NCBI GenBank assembly: GCA_027318915.1
Contig: DAHVOH010000003.1
Coordinates: 25,325-89,324 of the forward strand
Length of the DNA: 64,000 nt
Source: Clostridiales bacterium
GTDB taxonomy: Bacteria; Bacillota_E; Sulfobacillia; Sulfobacillales; JAIMBI01
Reading direction: 5' to 3'
Shown here: positions 9,004-17,930 of the stretch, in pieces
How the letters are laid out: each line of letters starts with the position of its first letter
Numbering within the stretch: the stretch's first letter is position 1
The notes under the pieces: model-generated
What the model was told of the DNA's origin: nothing
What the model saw: the letters and a program-made list of their open reading frames with translations, nothing else
Databases searched by the model: none
Translations under genes and position numbers: made by a program

Positions 9004-10387
9004 GGATTACGGCCAGTGGTACACCGATGTGGTCCGCAAGGCGGATCTCATGGACTATGCCCCGGTCAAGGGCTTCATGGTGATCAAGCCCTATGCCTAT
9101 CGGATGTGGGAACTGATTCAAGCGGATCTGGATCGGCGGTTTCGCGAGACCGGACACGAAAACGCCTATTTCCCGCTGTTGATCCCGGAGAGCCTGCTGG
9201 CGCGCGAAGCCCAGCACGTGGAGGGGTTTTCACCCGAGGTAGCCTGGGTGACCCGCGGCGGTGCCGAGCAGCTGGCGGAGCCCCTGGCCGTGCGTCCCAC
9301 CTCCGAAACCATCATCGGGGCCATGTATGCGCGCTGGATCCAATCCTATCGGGACCTGCCGGTGCTGATCAACCAGTGGTGCAACGTGGTCCGCTGGGAG
9401 AAAGTCACGCGCCCCTTTCTGCGCACGACCGAATTCCTGTGGCAGGAAGGGCACACCGTGCATCGCACCGAGGCCGAAGCGCGCGCCGAGACCAAACGCA
9501 TGCAGGAGATCTATCGGGCCCTGGCCGAAGAGGTGCTGGCGATTCCCGTGCTGGTCGGACCGAAGAGCCCGGGACAGCGCTTTGCGGGGGCCGTGGAGAC
9601 GCTGACGCTGGAAGCGCTGATGGGTGACGGCCGAGCCCTGCAGGCGGCGACGTCGCACTTCCTGGGGCAAAACTTCTCACGGGCGTTTGACATCCAGTTT
9701 TTGGACGAAGACGGTCAGCGGCGATTCGGTTGGACCACGTCGTGGGGTGCCAGCACCCGCCTCATCGGAGCCCTCATCATGGTGCACGGCGACAATCGGG
9801 GCCTGCGTCTGCCCCCCCTGGTGGCGCCGGTTCAGGTGGTGGTGGTGCCCATTGCGGCCGGGCCGGACCGCGAAGCCGTCACCCAGGCCGCCCGCGTGGC
9901 CGGACAAGAACTGGCCGCGTGGCGGGTGCGGGTGGACGACCGCCCGGAGTACACCCCGGGTTGGAAGTTCAACGACTGGGAGATGCGAGGGGTGCCGTTG
10001 CGCGTGGAGCTGGGCCCGCGCGATTTGGCCCGCGGGCAGGCCGTCCTGGTCCGCCGGGACACGGGGGAGAAAGTGGTGGTGCCCCGAAACCAGCTGCCCC
10101 TTCGGGTCGGCGAGTTGCTGGAAGACATCCAACGCGGCCTGTATGACCAGGCCCGGCAGTTTCTGGAGGCGTCCACGCACACCATCACCCGGATGGAGGA
10201 AATCGCCGAGCGGGGCGCGCGGGGATTCTTCCGGGCAGGATGGTGCGGAAGCCAGACGTGCGAAGATCGGGTCCAGGCAGAGACGGGGGCGACGCTCAGA
10301 CTGTTGGATGAGGGGGATGGATTGCCATCCTGCCTGGTCTGTGGCGGGCCGAGTCGGCAGACGGCCGTCTTTGCCCGTGCGTATTAG
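8966..10387 (+). CDS. proS: Prolyl-tRNA synthetase, archaeal/eukaryotic-type short form
   Basis: Class II synthetase charging tRNA-Pro. Motif 1 and 2 regions (PLLIPESLL, AVRPTSETIIGAMYARW, CNVVRWEKVTRPFLRTTEFL) and motif 3 (TTSWGASTRLIGALIMVHGD) are present. There is no editing-domain insertion. At 473 aa with a C-terminal Cys-rich region (AGWCGSQTCED, LPSCLVCGG) it is the ProS type 3 architecture of archaea and some bacteria, not the 560-570-aa bacterial type. GTG 8966 follows GGGAGG at 8951-8956. It overlaps the ispG end by 38 nt. Confidence 0.95.
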   Translation: MERVLKEITPRTEDYGQWYTDVVRKADLMDYAPVKGFMVIKPYAYRMWELIQADLDRRFRETGHENAYFPLLIPESLLAREAQHVEGFSPEVAWVTRGGAEQLAEPLAVRPTSETIIGAMYARWIQSYRDLPVLINQWCNVVRWEKVTRPFLRTTEFLWQEGHTVHRTEAEARAETKRMQEIYRALAEEVLAIPVLVGPKSPGQRFAGAVETLTLEALMGDGRALQAATSHFLGQNFSRAFDIQFLDEDGQRRFGWTTSWGASTRLIGALIMVHGDNRGLRLPPLVAPVQVVVVPIAAGPDREAVTQAARVAGQELAAWRVRVDDRPEYTPGWKFNDWEMRGVPLRVELGPRDLARGQAVLVRRDTGEKVVVPRNQLPLRVGELLEDIQRGLYDQARQFLEASTHTITRMEEIAERGARGFFRAGWCGSQTCEDRVQAETGATLRLLDEGDGLPSCLVCGGPSRQTAVFARAY

Positions 10388-10472
10388 CCTGCCCGCCGGC
10401 GGCACCGGCGGAGCGAGGCCTCGGCGTCAAGCTAAGGACAGGGTACGGGAACGACCGGAGGAGTGCTCTCAG

Positions 10473-11129
10473 GTGGAGGAACGGATCACATCCCAACGCG
10501 ACCGGGTGGCCGTCATCATCCCCGCCTATAACGAACAGGAGCATATTGGGGCCGTGCTGGCCTGCGTCAGCACCATGCCGGAAATCGAGCAAGTCATCGT
10601 GGTGAGCGACGGCTCCACCGACGCCACCGCCGCCATTGCGGCCACCTTCGGGGTGCAGGTCATCGAATTGCGCACCAACCAAGGCAAGGGCGCGGCGATG
10701 CGCATCGGAAATGAGCGGGCGGTCGGCGCCGATGTGGTCGTGTTTTTGGATGCCGACTTGGTGGGACTGACGCCCGGGCATGTCCGCGCGCTGCTGGAGC
10801 CGGTCTGCCGGGGCGAAACCGAAGCCACGGTGGGGGTCTTCGAAGGGGGGCGGATGAGCACGGACCTGGCGCAGTTGCTGGCGCCGATGCTCTCGGGCCA
10901 ACGCGCGCTGCGCCGGCACCTGGTGGCGGATCTGGAGATTGAGGACACCGGGTTCGGCGTCGAGGTGGCCCTGCACCGGGCGCTGAAGCGCATGGGCGTC
11001 GATGTGCGCGAGGTGGTGCTGCAGGATGTGAGCCAGGTCATGAAGGAGGAGAAGCTGGGTCTGGCCAAGGGCTTGGCGGCGCGCATGAAGATGTATTGGG
11101 AAATTTTGCGAGAGATTCCGAAAGGGTAG
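10473..11129 (+). CDS. Family 2 (GT-A) glycosyltransferase
   Basis: A 218-aa cytosolic GT-A domain. It opens with VAVIIPAYNEQEHIGAVLAC and VVSDGSTDATAAIA, has the NQGKGAAMRIG segment and the metal-binding FLDADL (DxD type). No membrane segment is seen. The layout resembles glucosyl-3-phosphoglycerate synthase-like or dolichyl-phosphate-type transferases, but the acceptor cannot be told. GTG 10473 is 9 nt after GGAGGAG; the frame is open much further upstream through proS in a different frame, without coding character. polC starts 8 nt downstream. Confidence 0.8.
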   Translation: MEERITSQRDRVAVIIPAYNEQEHIGAVLACVSTMPEIEQVIVVSDGSTDATAAIAATFGVQVIELRTNQGKGAAMRIGNERAVGADVVVFLDADLVGLTPGHVRALLEPVCRGETEATVGVFEGGRMSTDLAQLLAPMLSGQRALRRHLVADLEIEDTGFGVEVALHRALKRMGVDVREVVLQDVSQVMKEEKLGLAKGLAARMKMYWEILREIPKG

Positions 11130-11137
11130 CAGTCATC

Positions 11138-14100
11138 ATGGAGAGCTGGCTCGATTTTCTGGCCGGCCGTCCCGACCTGGCCCGACTGGGTCCGGTGACG
11201 GTGAGTCAGGTGGTTTGGCGTGCGGACGGTACGGTCTTGGTGGAGTTGGCCGCGGAAAAGGCGGGGACGGAGGCTCAGACCCGGGACGTGGTCGCGTATC
11301 TGGGCCGGGTGCTGGACGCCCCGGTCCAGGTGCGCTGGCAAGTGGACGCCCCGGACCCGGTCGCTCGTATCTTGGCCGCCGACACGCCACTTTCGCGGTG
11401 GCTCAGCCCGGAAGCGGTCGCCGTGGAAGCGGGCTCCCTGGTGCTGCGGTTTCCGTCTCCCGGCGTGCGCGAAGTGTTTGAGGGCTGGGGCGGTATTGCG
11501 CGGCTGAAGCGGGTGGTTCCCGGCCTGCCGGTCATCGTGGTTGAGGCGGGGGAGGCCGCCCCACTGCCGCCGGACGAGGTGGCGCCGGCCGCTCCGGAGC
11601 GACCGGCCCGCCTGCGGATTGGTCGAGGGCTGCCGACCGGGTCCGTCACCCCGCTGGACCGCCTGCCGGAGTCGGGGGAGGCCATTGTGGAGGGCGAGTT
11701 GTTCCAGGTGGCCCGCCGGGCCACCAGCCAGGGTGGGGAGCTGATGCTGGCGGGCCTGTCCGACGGCCGCCGCGCCACCCGCCTGAAGATCCTGACGCGG
11801 CGCCGTGAGACGGCCCTGGATGATCGCCTGCAAAACGGTCTCTATGTGCGTGCCCGAGGAGTCCTGGAAGCGGACCGGTCGGGAGAAACGGTGCTGCGCG
11901 TCACCGATCTGGGCGAAGTGGACCCTCCGGTCCTGGCTGACGGTCCCGCGCCCGCGCGCGTCGAATGGCATTGCCATACCAAGATGAGTGCGATGGACGG
12001 ACTGGTGGATCTGGAGGCCGCGTTCCAGCTGGCCGCTCACCTGGGCCACCCGGCATTGGGCATCGTGGACCACGGTGTGGTGCAGGCCTATCCCGAAGCC
12101 GCGCGCCTGGCCGCCCGGTTCGGCGTGCGACCGCTCTACGGCTTGGAAGCGTATGTGGTGCCGGACGACGTGCGACCGTTTTGGGGCCGACCGCCCGCGG
12201 GGGGCGTGGAGGAGACGCCGGTGGTCGCCGTGGACATTGAAACCACCGGATTGTCTCCGCGCACGCACGAGGTGGTGGAGCTGGGCGCCGTGCGGATGGA
12301 AGGCGGCGAAGTGACGGAGCGGTTTCAGCGTCTGCTGAGGCCGACGCGGCCCTTAAGCGAAGCCAGCCGACGAATCACCGGCATCACCGACGCCGAGCTG
12401 GCGGACGCCGACGATCCCCAGGTGGTCTATGAGGCTTTTCGGCGCTTTGCCCAAGGGGCGGTGCTGGTTGCCCACAATGCCGTGTTTGACTGGGGCTTTC
12501 TCGCCCCGCATCTGCCGGCTGACACGCCGGTGGCCGACACACTCGGCTTGGCTCGCGCTCTGCTGCCCGACCAGAAGGGGTATGGTCTGGAGGCGCTGGC
12601 CGACCTGTTTCACATCCCGTTGGTCGAGCACCATCGAGCGCTGCACGATGCGGAAGCGGCCGGGCGGCTGTGGACCCATCTCTGGGCCACCACGCCGGGG
12701 CGGCAATGGGCGGCCGACCCCCAGTGGTGGATACGGTCCTGGCCCCTGCACTGGAAGGTGTCCCGTCCGGTTCCGGTCCTCCTCTATCCGCGGTGTCAAG
12801 AAGGGATGGAGGCCCTCTACCAGGCGGTGTCCGAGGCGCATCTGGAAAACTTCTGGCGCGTGCCCCGGCTGCCTTGGAGCACCATCCGGCGTCATCGCGA
12901 CCAGTGGCTGGTCGGGTGTCCGTTGGACGACGGCGAGCTGCCCACCCTCCTGTTTCGGTCGGCGTCGGACGATGAGTGGGAGGCGGCCGTCAAACGCTAC
13001 GATTTTGTCGAGGTGGGCCCGCCGGCCCGTCTGAGCGCCTGGGCTGAAGACGGGGCGCTTGGCTCGGAGGAGGGTGTGACGGCGTTGGTGGCGGGCTTGG
13101 CCGAACGCGCCCTCGCGTCCGGACTGCCCGTGATCGCGGCCTCCGACGCCCACTACCTGCGCCCGCAGGACCATCCGCTCCGGGATGTGCTTCGGGTCAC
13201 GGCCAAGGGGGAACTTCATGCCGGCCGCGCACCCCTGCACTTTCGCACCACGGCGGAAATGCTGGAGGAAATGGCGTTTTTGGGTCCCGAACGGGCGCAT
13301 CAAGTGGTGGTGGAGACCCCCCGCCGGCTCTTGGCCGCCATCGACCCCTCGCTGCTCCCGGTGCCGGAGGGACTGCACGCGCCGCACTTGCCCGAAGCCG
13401 AGCAGGTGGTCTCGACCCGCCCGTGGGAAGTGGCCCGCCGGCAGTTCGGCGAACCGCTGCCCGCCGTCGTGGCCGAGCGCCTGCAGCGCGAGATTGATGC
13501 CATTGTGCGGCATGGATTCGCCTCCGTGTACTACACGGCTCACCGCTTGGTGGTCAAGTCCCTGGAGGACGGGTACCTGGTTGGCAGCCGCGGGTCCGTG
13601 GGGTCGTCGCTGGTGGCCACGTACCTGGACATCACCGAGGTCAATCCGCTGCCGCCCCACTACCGATGCCCCGACTGCCGGTTCAGCCAGTTTTTCACCG
13701 AGGGGGAGGTGGGCTCCGGGTTTGATCTGCCGGCCCGCGCTTGTCCAACCTGCGGCGGGGCGCTGGTCGGCGACGGGCAGGACATCCCGTTCGAGACGTT
13801 TTTGGGGTTTGAGGGCGACAAGGTGCCGGACATCGACCTCAACTTTTCCGGAGAGTACCAGCCGATTATCCACCGTTACACGGAAGAGCTGTTCGGTGCG
13901 GGCCAGGTTTATCGGGCCGGCACCATCGCCACGGTGGCGGACCGCACGGCGTTCGGGCTGGTCAAGGCGTGGGCCCGGGAAACGGGCCAGGACCTCCGTC
14001 CCATTGAGGTGGACCGCCTGGCCGCCGGTCTCTTGGGCGTCAAGCGGACGACCGGGCAGCATCCGGGTGGATTGATGGTGGTGCCGGCCGGTGAGCGGAT

Positions 14101-15250
14101 CCATCGCTTCACGCCGGTGCAGCGTCCCGCCGACGCCCAGGACAGCGACATCGTCACCACGCACTTTGACTATCACGCCATTGAAGGCCGCCTGTTGAAA
14201 CTGGACCTGTTGGGCCATGAAGATCCCACGTCGCTGCGCATGTTGTTTGACCTGACGGGCATCGATCCGCGCACCGTGCCCTTCAATGACCCGGCGACGA
14301 TGGCCCTCTTTTCCGGTTTGGACAGTCTCGGCCTGAGCGCGGACGCGCTCGGGACTCCGGTGGGGACGCTGGGCATTCCCGAATTCGGGACCCCGTTTGT
14401 GCGGCGCATGCTGGCCGATACACGTCCGGCCACTTTTGCCGAACTGGTGCGCATTTCCGGTCTCTCCCACGGCACCAACGTGTGGGTCAGCAATGCCGAG
14501 GAGCTGATCCGCAGCGGGCGGGCCAATCTGAGCGAGGTGATCGCCACCCGCGACGACATCATGACCTATCTGATTCGACGCGGCGTGGAGCCCCAGGAAG
14601 CGTTTGGGGTCAGTGAACGGGTCCGTCGGGGGCGCGGACTCACCGTCGAACAGGAGGCGTCCCTGAAGGCGCACGGGGTGCCGGGCTGGTACGTCGATTC
14701 CTGCCGCCGCATCACCTATCTGTTCCCGAAAGCCCATGCCGCTGCCTATGTCACCATGGGCTGGCGGATCGCCTGGTTCAAGGTGCATCACCCGCTGGCC
14801 TTCTACGCCGTGTACTGCACGGTGCGGGGGGACGACTTCCTGCCCGACGTGGTGCTGGGCGGGCTTGAGGCATTGGACCGGGAGCGGCGCCGGGTGGAGC
14901 AGCTGGGGCTCGAGGCCAGCCCCAAGGAACGGGGTCAGCTGAGCTTGTGGGAAGTGCTGCGGGAGGCGGCATTGCGCGGCTTCGGGTTTCGCCCCGTCTC
15001 GCTGATGCTGTCGGATGCCACCCGATTTCAACCGGCGGGCGACCGCGACCTGCTCATGCCGTTCGTGGCCCTGCCCGGTCTGGGTCGGGCCGCGGCGGAG
15101 AGCATTGCGGCCGCTCGTCAGGAGGGCCCGTTTCTCTCCATCGACGACCTGCGCCAACGGGCCCGGCTCTCCCGTCCGGTGCTGGATCTTCTCCGACAGG
15201 CCGGGGCGTTGGACGGGCTGGGGGAGACCCGCCAACTGGCTTTCTTTTGA
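11138..15250 (+). CDS. polC: DNA polymerase III alpha subunit, Gram-positive PolC type
   Basis: Replicative polymerase with built-in proofreading. Domains in order: N-terminal and OB region (to about residue 270); PHP domain with WHCHTKMSAMDG near 278; an inserted 3'-5' exonuclease with VAVDIETTGLSP near 365 and HNAVFDWGFL near 445; then the polymerase with GSRGSVGSSLVATYLDITEV near 815, zinc-finger cysteines CPDC and CPTCGG (about 844-873), and catalytic PDIDLNFSGEY near 897. At 1370 aa it is close to the 1437 aa of B. subtilis. ATG 11138 lies 8 nt after the upstream stop, with a weak purine-rich ribosome-binding site. Confidence 0.97.
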   Translation: MESWLDFLAGRPDLARLGPVTVSQVVWRADGTVLVELAAEKAGTEAQTRDVVAYLGRVLDAPVQVRWQVDAPDPVARILAADTPLSRWLSPEAVAVEAGSLVLRFPSPGVREVFEGWGGIARLKRVVPGLPVIVVEAGEAAPLPPDEVAPAAPERPARLRIGRGLPTGSVTPLDRLPESGEAIVEGELFQVARRATSQGGELMLAGLSDGRRATRLKILTRRRETALDDRLQNGLYVRARGVLEADRSGETVLRVTDLGEVDPPVLADGPAPARVEWHCHTKMSAMDGLVDLEAAFQLAAHLGHPALGIVDHGVVQAYPEAARLAARFGVRPLYGLEAYVVPDDVRPFWGRPPAGGVEETPVVAVDIETTGLSPRTHEVVELGAVRMEGGEVTERFQRLLRPTRPLSEASRRITGITDAELADADDPQVVYEAFRRFAQGAVLVAHNAVFDWGFLAPHLPADTPVADTLGLARALLPDQKGYGLEALADLFHIPLVEHHRALHDAEAAGRLWTHLWATTPGRQWAADPQWWIRSWPLHWKVSRPVPVLLYPRCQEGMEALYQAVSEAHLENFWRVPRLPWSTIRRHRDQWLVGCPLDDGELPTLLFRSASDDEWEAAVKRYDFVEVGPPARLSAWAEDGALGSEEGVTALVAGLAERALASGLPVIAASDAHYLRPQDHPLRDVLRVTAKGELHAGRAPLHFRTTAEMLEEMAFLGPERAHQVVVETPRRLLAAIDPSLLPVPEGLHAPHLPEAEQVVSTRPWEVARRQFGEPLPAVVAERLQREIDAIVRHGFASVYYTAHRLVVKSLEDGYLVGSRGSVGSSLVATYLDITEVNPLPPHYRCPDCRFSQFFTEGEVGSGFDLPARACPTCGGALVGDGQDIPFETFLGFEGDKVPDIDLNFSGEYQPIIHRYTEELFGAGQVYRAGTIATVADRTAFGLVKAWARETGQDLRPIEVDRLAAGLLGVKRTTGQHPGGLMVVPAGERIHRFTPVQRPADAQDSDIVTTHFDYHAIEGRLLKLDLLGHEDPTSLRMLFDLTGIDPRTVPFNDPATMALFSGLDSLGLSADALGTPVGTLGIPEFGTPFVRRMLADTRPATFAELVRISGLSHGTNVWVSNAEELIRSGRANLSEVIATRDDIMTYLIRRGVEPQEAFGVSERVRRGRGLTVEQEASLKAHGVPGWYVDSCRRITYLFPKAHAAAYVTMGWRIAWFKVHHPLAFYAVYCTVRGDDFLPDVVLGGLEALDRERRRVEQLGLEASPKERGQLSLWEVLREAALRGFGFRPVSLMLSDATRFQPAGDRDLLMPFVALPGLGRAAAESIAAARQEGPFLSIDDLRQRARLSRPVLDLLRQAGALDGLGETRQLAFF

Positions 15251-15338
15251 CGGGTCCGCGCGCGAATGCGCGGCCGGCGTGCGGGTGGCCCGCCCGGCGA
15301 CGATTTCGCAAAACCCCGGGCGGGCGCTGCGGCGCCGC

Positions 15339-15367
15339 TTGAGGGTGCTCTTGGGCTGTGTTATGAT
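15339..15367 (+). promoter_or_regulatory. Sigma-A-type promoter of the nusA operon
   Basis: TTGAGG at 15339-15344, 17-nt spacer, TATGAT at 15362-15367. This is the best -35/-10 pair in the 259-nt polC-nusA gap. The predicted start near 15374 leaves a leader of about 135 nt before nusA, containing a terminator-like hairpin. Confidence 0.7.
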
Positions 15368-15427
15368 GCGAGTGACAGAATCCGACCCAACCCTGGAATA
15401 GGGAAGGCGCAAAGAGACGCGGGATCG

Positions 15428-15456
15428 GAGTGGGTCGTTTAGACGCCCACTCTTTT
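15428..15456 (+). terminator. Leader terminator/attenuator upstream of nusA
   Basis: 7-bp stem GAGTGGG (15428-15434) with CCCACTC (15446-15452), 11-nt loop, then TTTT. It sits inside the nusA leader, 53 nt before the start codon. CGACCCA at 15383-15389 is an exact complement of TGGGTCG at 15431-15437 and could pair in competition with this stem, the layout of an attenuator. Regulation by NusA itself is inference. Confidence 0.65.
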
Positions 15457-15509
15457 CCCTTGCCGGGGGCAAGTTGACCTTTGCGGCGTGGCGTACGGGA
15501 GGAGAACCA

Positions 15510-16613
15510 ATGAACGCCGAGTTTCTCGGTGCCCTCGAGGAGCTGGAACGCGATCGGGGCATCGACAAGGACATACTCATCGAGGCCATCGAGGTGGCGC
15601 TGGTCTCGGCATATCGACGCCATTACGGAGTCAACCAGAACGTGCGCGTACACCTGGACCGCACGACGGGCGAGCCCCATGTGTTTGCCATGAAGTCGGT
15701 GGTGGCGGCGGTCACCGACGATCGCATCGAAGTCTCGCTCGAAGAGGCCCGCCGGCAGAATCCGGCGCTGGACTTGGGAGACGTGCTGGAGTACAACGTG
15801 ACGCCCAAAACGTTCAGCCGCATTGCCGCGCAGACCGCCAAGCAGGTGGTCATGCAGCGCATTCGGGAGGCGGAGCGGGGCCGCATCTATCAGGAGTTTT
15901 CCAGTCGCGAGGGCGATATCGTGACCGGCGTCATCCAACGCTATGAGCCCATGCATGACGGCGGCGGTCGGGAGCTGCAGGAGCTTCTGCGCCCCGGTGA
16001 GCGGCATCAGCGGGTATTTTTGGACTTGGGCCGCACAGAGGGCATTCTGCGGCCCGCCGACCAGGTGCCCAGCGAAGACCTGCGCTCGGGGGACCGGGTG
16101 AAGGCCTACGTCACAGAAGTGAAGAAGACAACCAAGGGGCCGGAGATCTATGTGTCCCGGAGCCATCCCGGACTTTTGAAGCGTCTGTTTGAGCTGGAGG
16201 TCCCCGAGATTCACGATGGACTGGTGGATCTGAAGGGCATTTCCCGCGAGGCCGGGTTTCGATCCAAGGTGGCGGTGTGGTCGGAAGATCGCAACATCGA
16301 CCCGGTGGGTGCCTGCGTCGGGCCGAAAGGCCTTCGGGTGCAGAACATCGTCACGGAGATTCGCGGCGAGAAACTGGACATTATTCGATGGGACCCGGAT
16401 CCCGCGGTCTTTGTGGCCAACGCGCTCTCGCCCGCCAAAGTGGTGTCGGTGTCGGTTGACCCCGAAACCCGCGCGGCTCGAGTCATCGTTCCGGATTATC
16501 AATTGTCGCTGGCGATTGGCAAGGATGGGCAGAACGCCCGTTTGGCCGCGAAGTTGACGGGGTGGCGTATCGACATCCGGTCCGAATCCCAGGCTGCCCT
16601 AGGAGGCTGGTAA
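15510..16613 (+). CDS. nusA: Transcription termination/antitermination factor NusA
   Basis: RNA-polymerase-associated factor for pausing, termination and antitermination. The N-terminal RNAP-binding domain is followed by an S1 domain (FLDLGRTEGILRPADQVP), the linking segment EVPEIHDGLVDLKGISREAG, and two KH domains (VGACVGPKGLRVQNIVTEI and LSLAIGKDGQNARLAAKLTG). ATG 15510 is preceded by GGGAGGAG. Compared with the B. subtilis protein as I recall it, about 18 extra residues (MHDGGGRELQELLRPG region, near 147-165) interrupt the first S1 strands. The usual upstream rimP is absent. Confidence 0.96.
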   Translation: MNAEFLGALEELERDRGIDKDILIEAIEVALVSAYRRHYGVNQNVRVHLDRTTGEPHVFAMKSVVAAVTDDRIEVSLEEARRQNPALDLGDVLEYNVTPKTFSRIAAQTAKQVVMQRIREAERGRIYQEFSSREGDIVTGVIQRYEPMHDGGGRELQELLRPGERHQRVFLDLGRTEGILRPADQVPSEDLRSGDRVKAYVTEVKKTTKGPEIYVSRSHPGLLKRLFELEVPEIHDGLVDLKGISREAGFRSKVAVWSEDRNIDPVGACVGPKGLRVQNIVTEIRGEKLDIIRWDPDPAVFVANALSPAKVVSVSVDPETRAARVIVPDYQLSLAIGKDGQNARLAAKLTGWRIDIRSESQAALGGW

Positions 16614-16882
16614 TGCGCGTCAAGAAAATTCCCCAGCGCACCTGCGTGGCCTGTGGGGCCACGCGGCCCAAACGCGAGTTGATGCGGGTGGTGCGGACGC
16701 CCGACGGCCGGTTGGAGTTGGACCCGACCGGTCGCCGATCCGGCCGGGGCGCCTACCTGTGTCCCGCCCCGGCGTGCGTGGAGAAGGCGCTTCGGGGCCG
16801 CCTGGAGCATGCGCTGACGGTTCCGGTGCCGGCGGAGATGGCGGAGGCGCTACGGCAGACGGTGGCTTCCGATGGGGGCTGA
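16613..16882 (+). CDS. rnpM: YlxR family RNA-binding protein (RnpM)
   Basis: Small basic protein of the YlxR family; B. subtilis YlxR/RnpM has been reported to bind and modulate RNase P. The CxxC-containing start (RTCVACGATRPKRELMRVV) and the GRGAYLCPAPACVEKAL motif are diagnostic. ATG 16613 overlaps the nusA stop by one base (taatg) after an AGGAGG. The gene overlaps ylxQ by 11 nt. 89 aa. Confidence 0.93.
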   Translation: MRVKKIPQRTCVACGATRPKRELMRVVRTPDGRLELDPTGRRSGRGAYLCPAPACVEKALRGRLEHALTVPVPAEMAEALRQTVASDGG

Positions 16883-17930
16883 GTCGCGGCCGTGGCTGGC
16901 CTGGATCGGGCTGGCCCGCCGTGCGGGCAAGGTGGCGCCGGGGGATCGGCAGGTGCGGCTCGCACTGACCAGGCGCCGCGCCCGGCTGCTCCTGATCGCG
17001 CAGGACGCGGGCCAAACGGTTATGCGGCGTTTCGCCGACTGGGCCCAGGACGAGGGAGTGCCGGTGGTCGTGCGGGGCAGCAAGGCGGATTTGGGCCAAG
17101 CGTTGGGAATGATGCCGCACGCGGTGGTGGCCATCACCAACATGAAGTTGGCCAATGAGTTATTGACCGCATTGGGAGAGGCGACGGGGAGGAATCGATT
17201 TGGCAGACAAAGACAAGGTGAGAGTGTACGAGCTGGCCAAGGAGCTCAACCTGGACAGTCGCCGGCTCATCGACCTGCTGCACCGGCTGCACGTCGAGAA
17301 CATCAAGAACCATATGAGCACGGTCGAGCCCGAGGCGATCGCCGTGGTGCGCAACATCATGGAGGGCAAGCTGCCGGTGGAGACACCGGCTCCCGCGCCC
17401 GCGGCCCCGGCGCCGCGGCCCGCCGCGCCCCGGCCGAAAGCGCCGCCGCCGACCCGCGTGAGCGCTCGTCCCTCGGGCTTCCCCGGCCCCGGCCGTCCCG
17501 TGCCGGAGCGCCGCGCTCCCGAGCCCCCGCCCAACCGGCGGCCGGTGGGCGTCGTCCCGCCCGTCCGGACCCGGGACAGCGGGAGTGGGGTCCCCGCGCC
17601 GCGCCCGGCACCGCCGAGCGCCGGGACGCCTCCCGCGCGCCCGGCGCCCGCACCCGAGTCGGCGACGGCCGAACCTCGGATCGTGGGACGGTCGGTCATG
17701 GGTCCCCCACGGCCCACCCCGGTCGTGAACGGACCGCGGTCGGGGATCGGCGCGCCCCGTCCGGCGGGAAGCCGACCGCCCGGCGGGGCGCCGGCCCGAC
17801 CCGCGGGACCGCCCCGGCCGGGAGCGCCGGCGCGCCCCGCCCGGCCCGGACGGCCGTTGGCCGTCCCCACCCCGCCGCCCGCCGCGCCGCGGGGCAAAGA
17901 CGCCAATCGCCGCGGCGGCGCCCCCAGTAG
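16872..17930 (+). CDS. ylxQ: YlxQ, L7Ae/L30e-family protein with long overlapping tail
   Basis: Residues 1 to about 100 are an L7Ae-like RNA-binding domain (LAWIGLARRAGKVAPGD, ARLLLIAQDAGQ, VVAITNMKLANELL), the family usually found between ylxR and infB. Normally the protein ends there. Here no stop occurs, and the frame runs on inside infB for 731 nt, adding about 243 residues dominated by Arg, Gly, Pro, Ala and Gln with no recognisable fold. The first real stop is TAG 17928-17930. Either the tail is translated as a basic disordered extension or the natural stop was lost (or misread) in this GC-rich stretch. The L7Ae assignment is secure; the tail is not. Confidence 0.8.
   Translation: MGAESRPWLAWIGLARRAGKVAPGDRQVRLALTRRRARLLLIAQDAGQTVMRRFADWAQDEGVPVVVRGSKADLGQALGMMPHAVVAITNMKLANELLTALGEATGRNRFGRQRQGESVRAGQGAQPGQSPAHRPAAPAARREHQEPYEHGRARGDRRGAQHHGGQAAGGDTGSRARGPGAAARRAPAESAAADPRERSSLGLPRPRPSRAGAPRSRAPAQPAAGGRRPARPDPGQREWGPRAAPGTAERRDASRAPGARTRVGDGRTSDRGTVGHGSPTAHPGRERTAVGDRRAPSGGKPTARRGAGPTRGTAPAGSAGAPRPARTAVGRPHPAARRAAGQRRQSPRRRPQ

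Noticed and set aside
10388..10440. Inverted repeat CCGCCGG/CCGGCGG after proS as a terminator
   Set aside because: No T-tract, only 7 bp, and the glycosyltransferase gene follows immediately on the same strand.
12353..15589. 1078-codon minus-strand frame opposite polC
   Set aside because: Antisense shadow of polC; it has no ribosome-binding site and its residues simply reflect the complementary codons.
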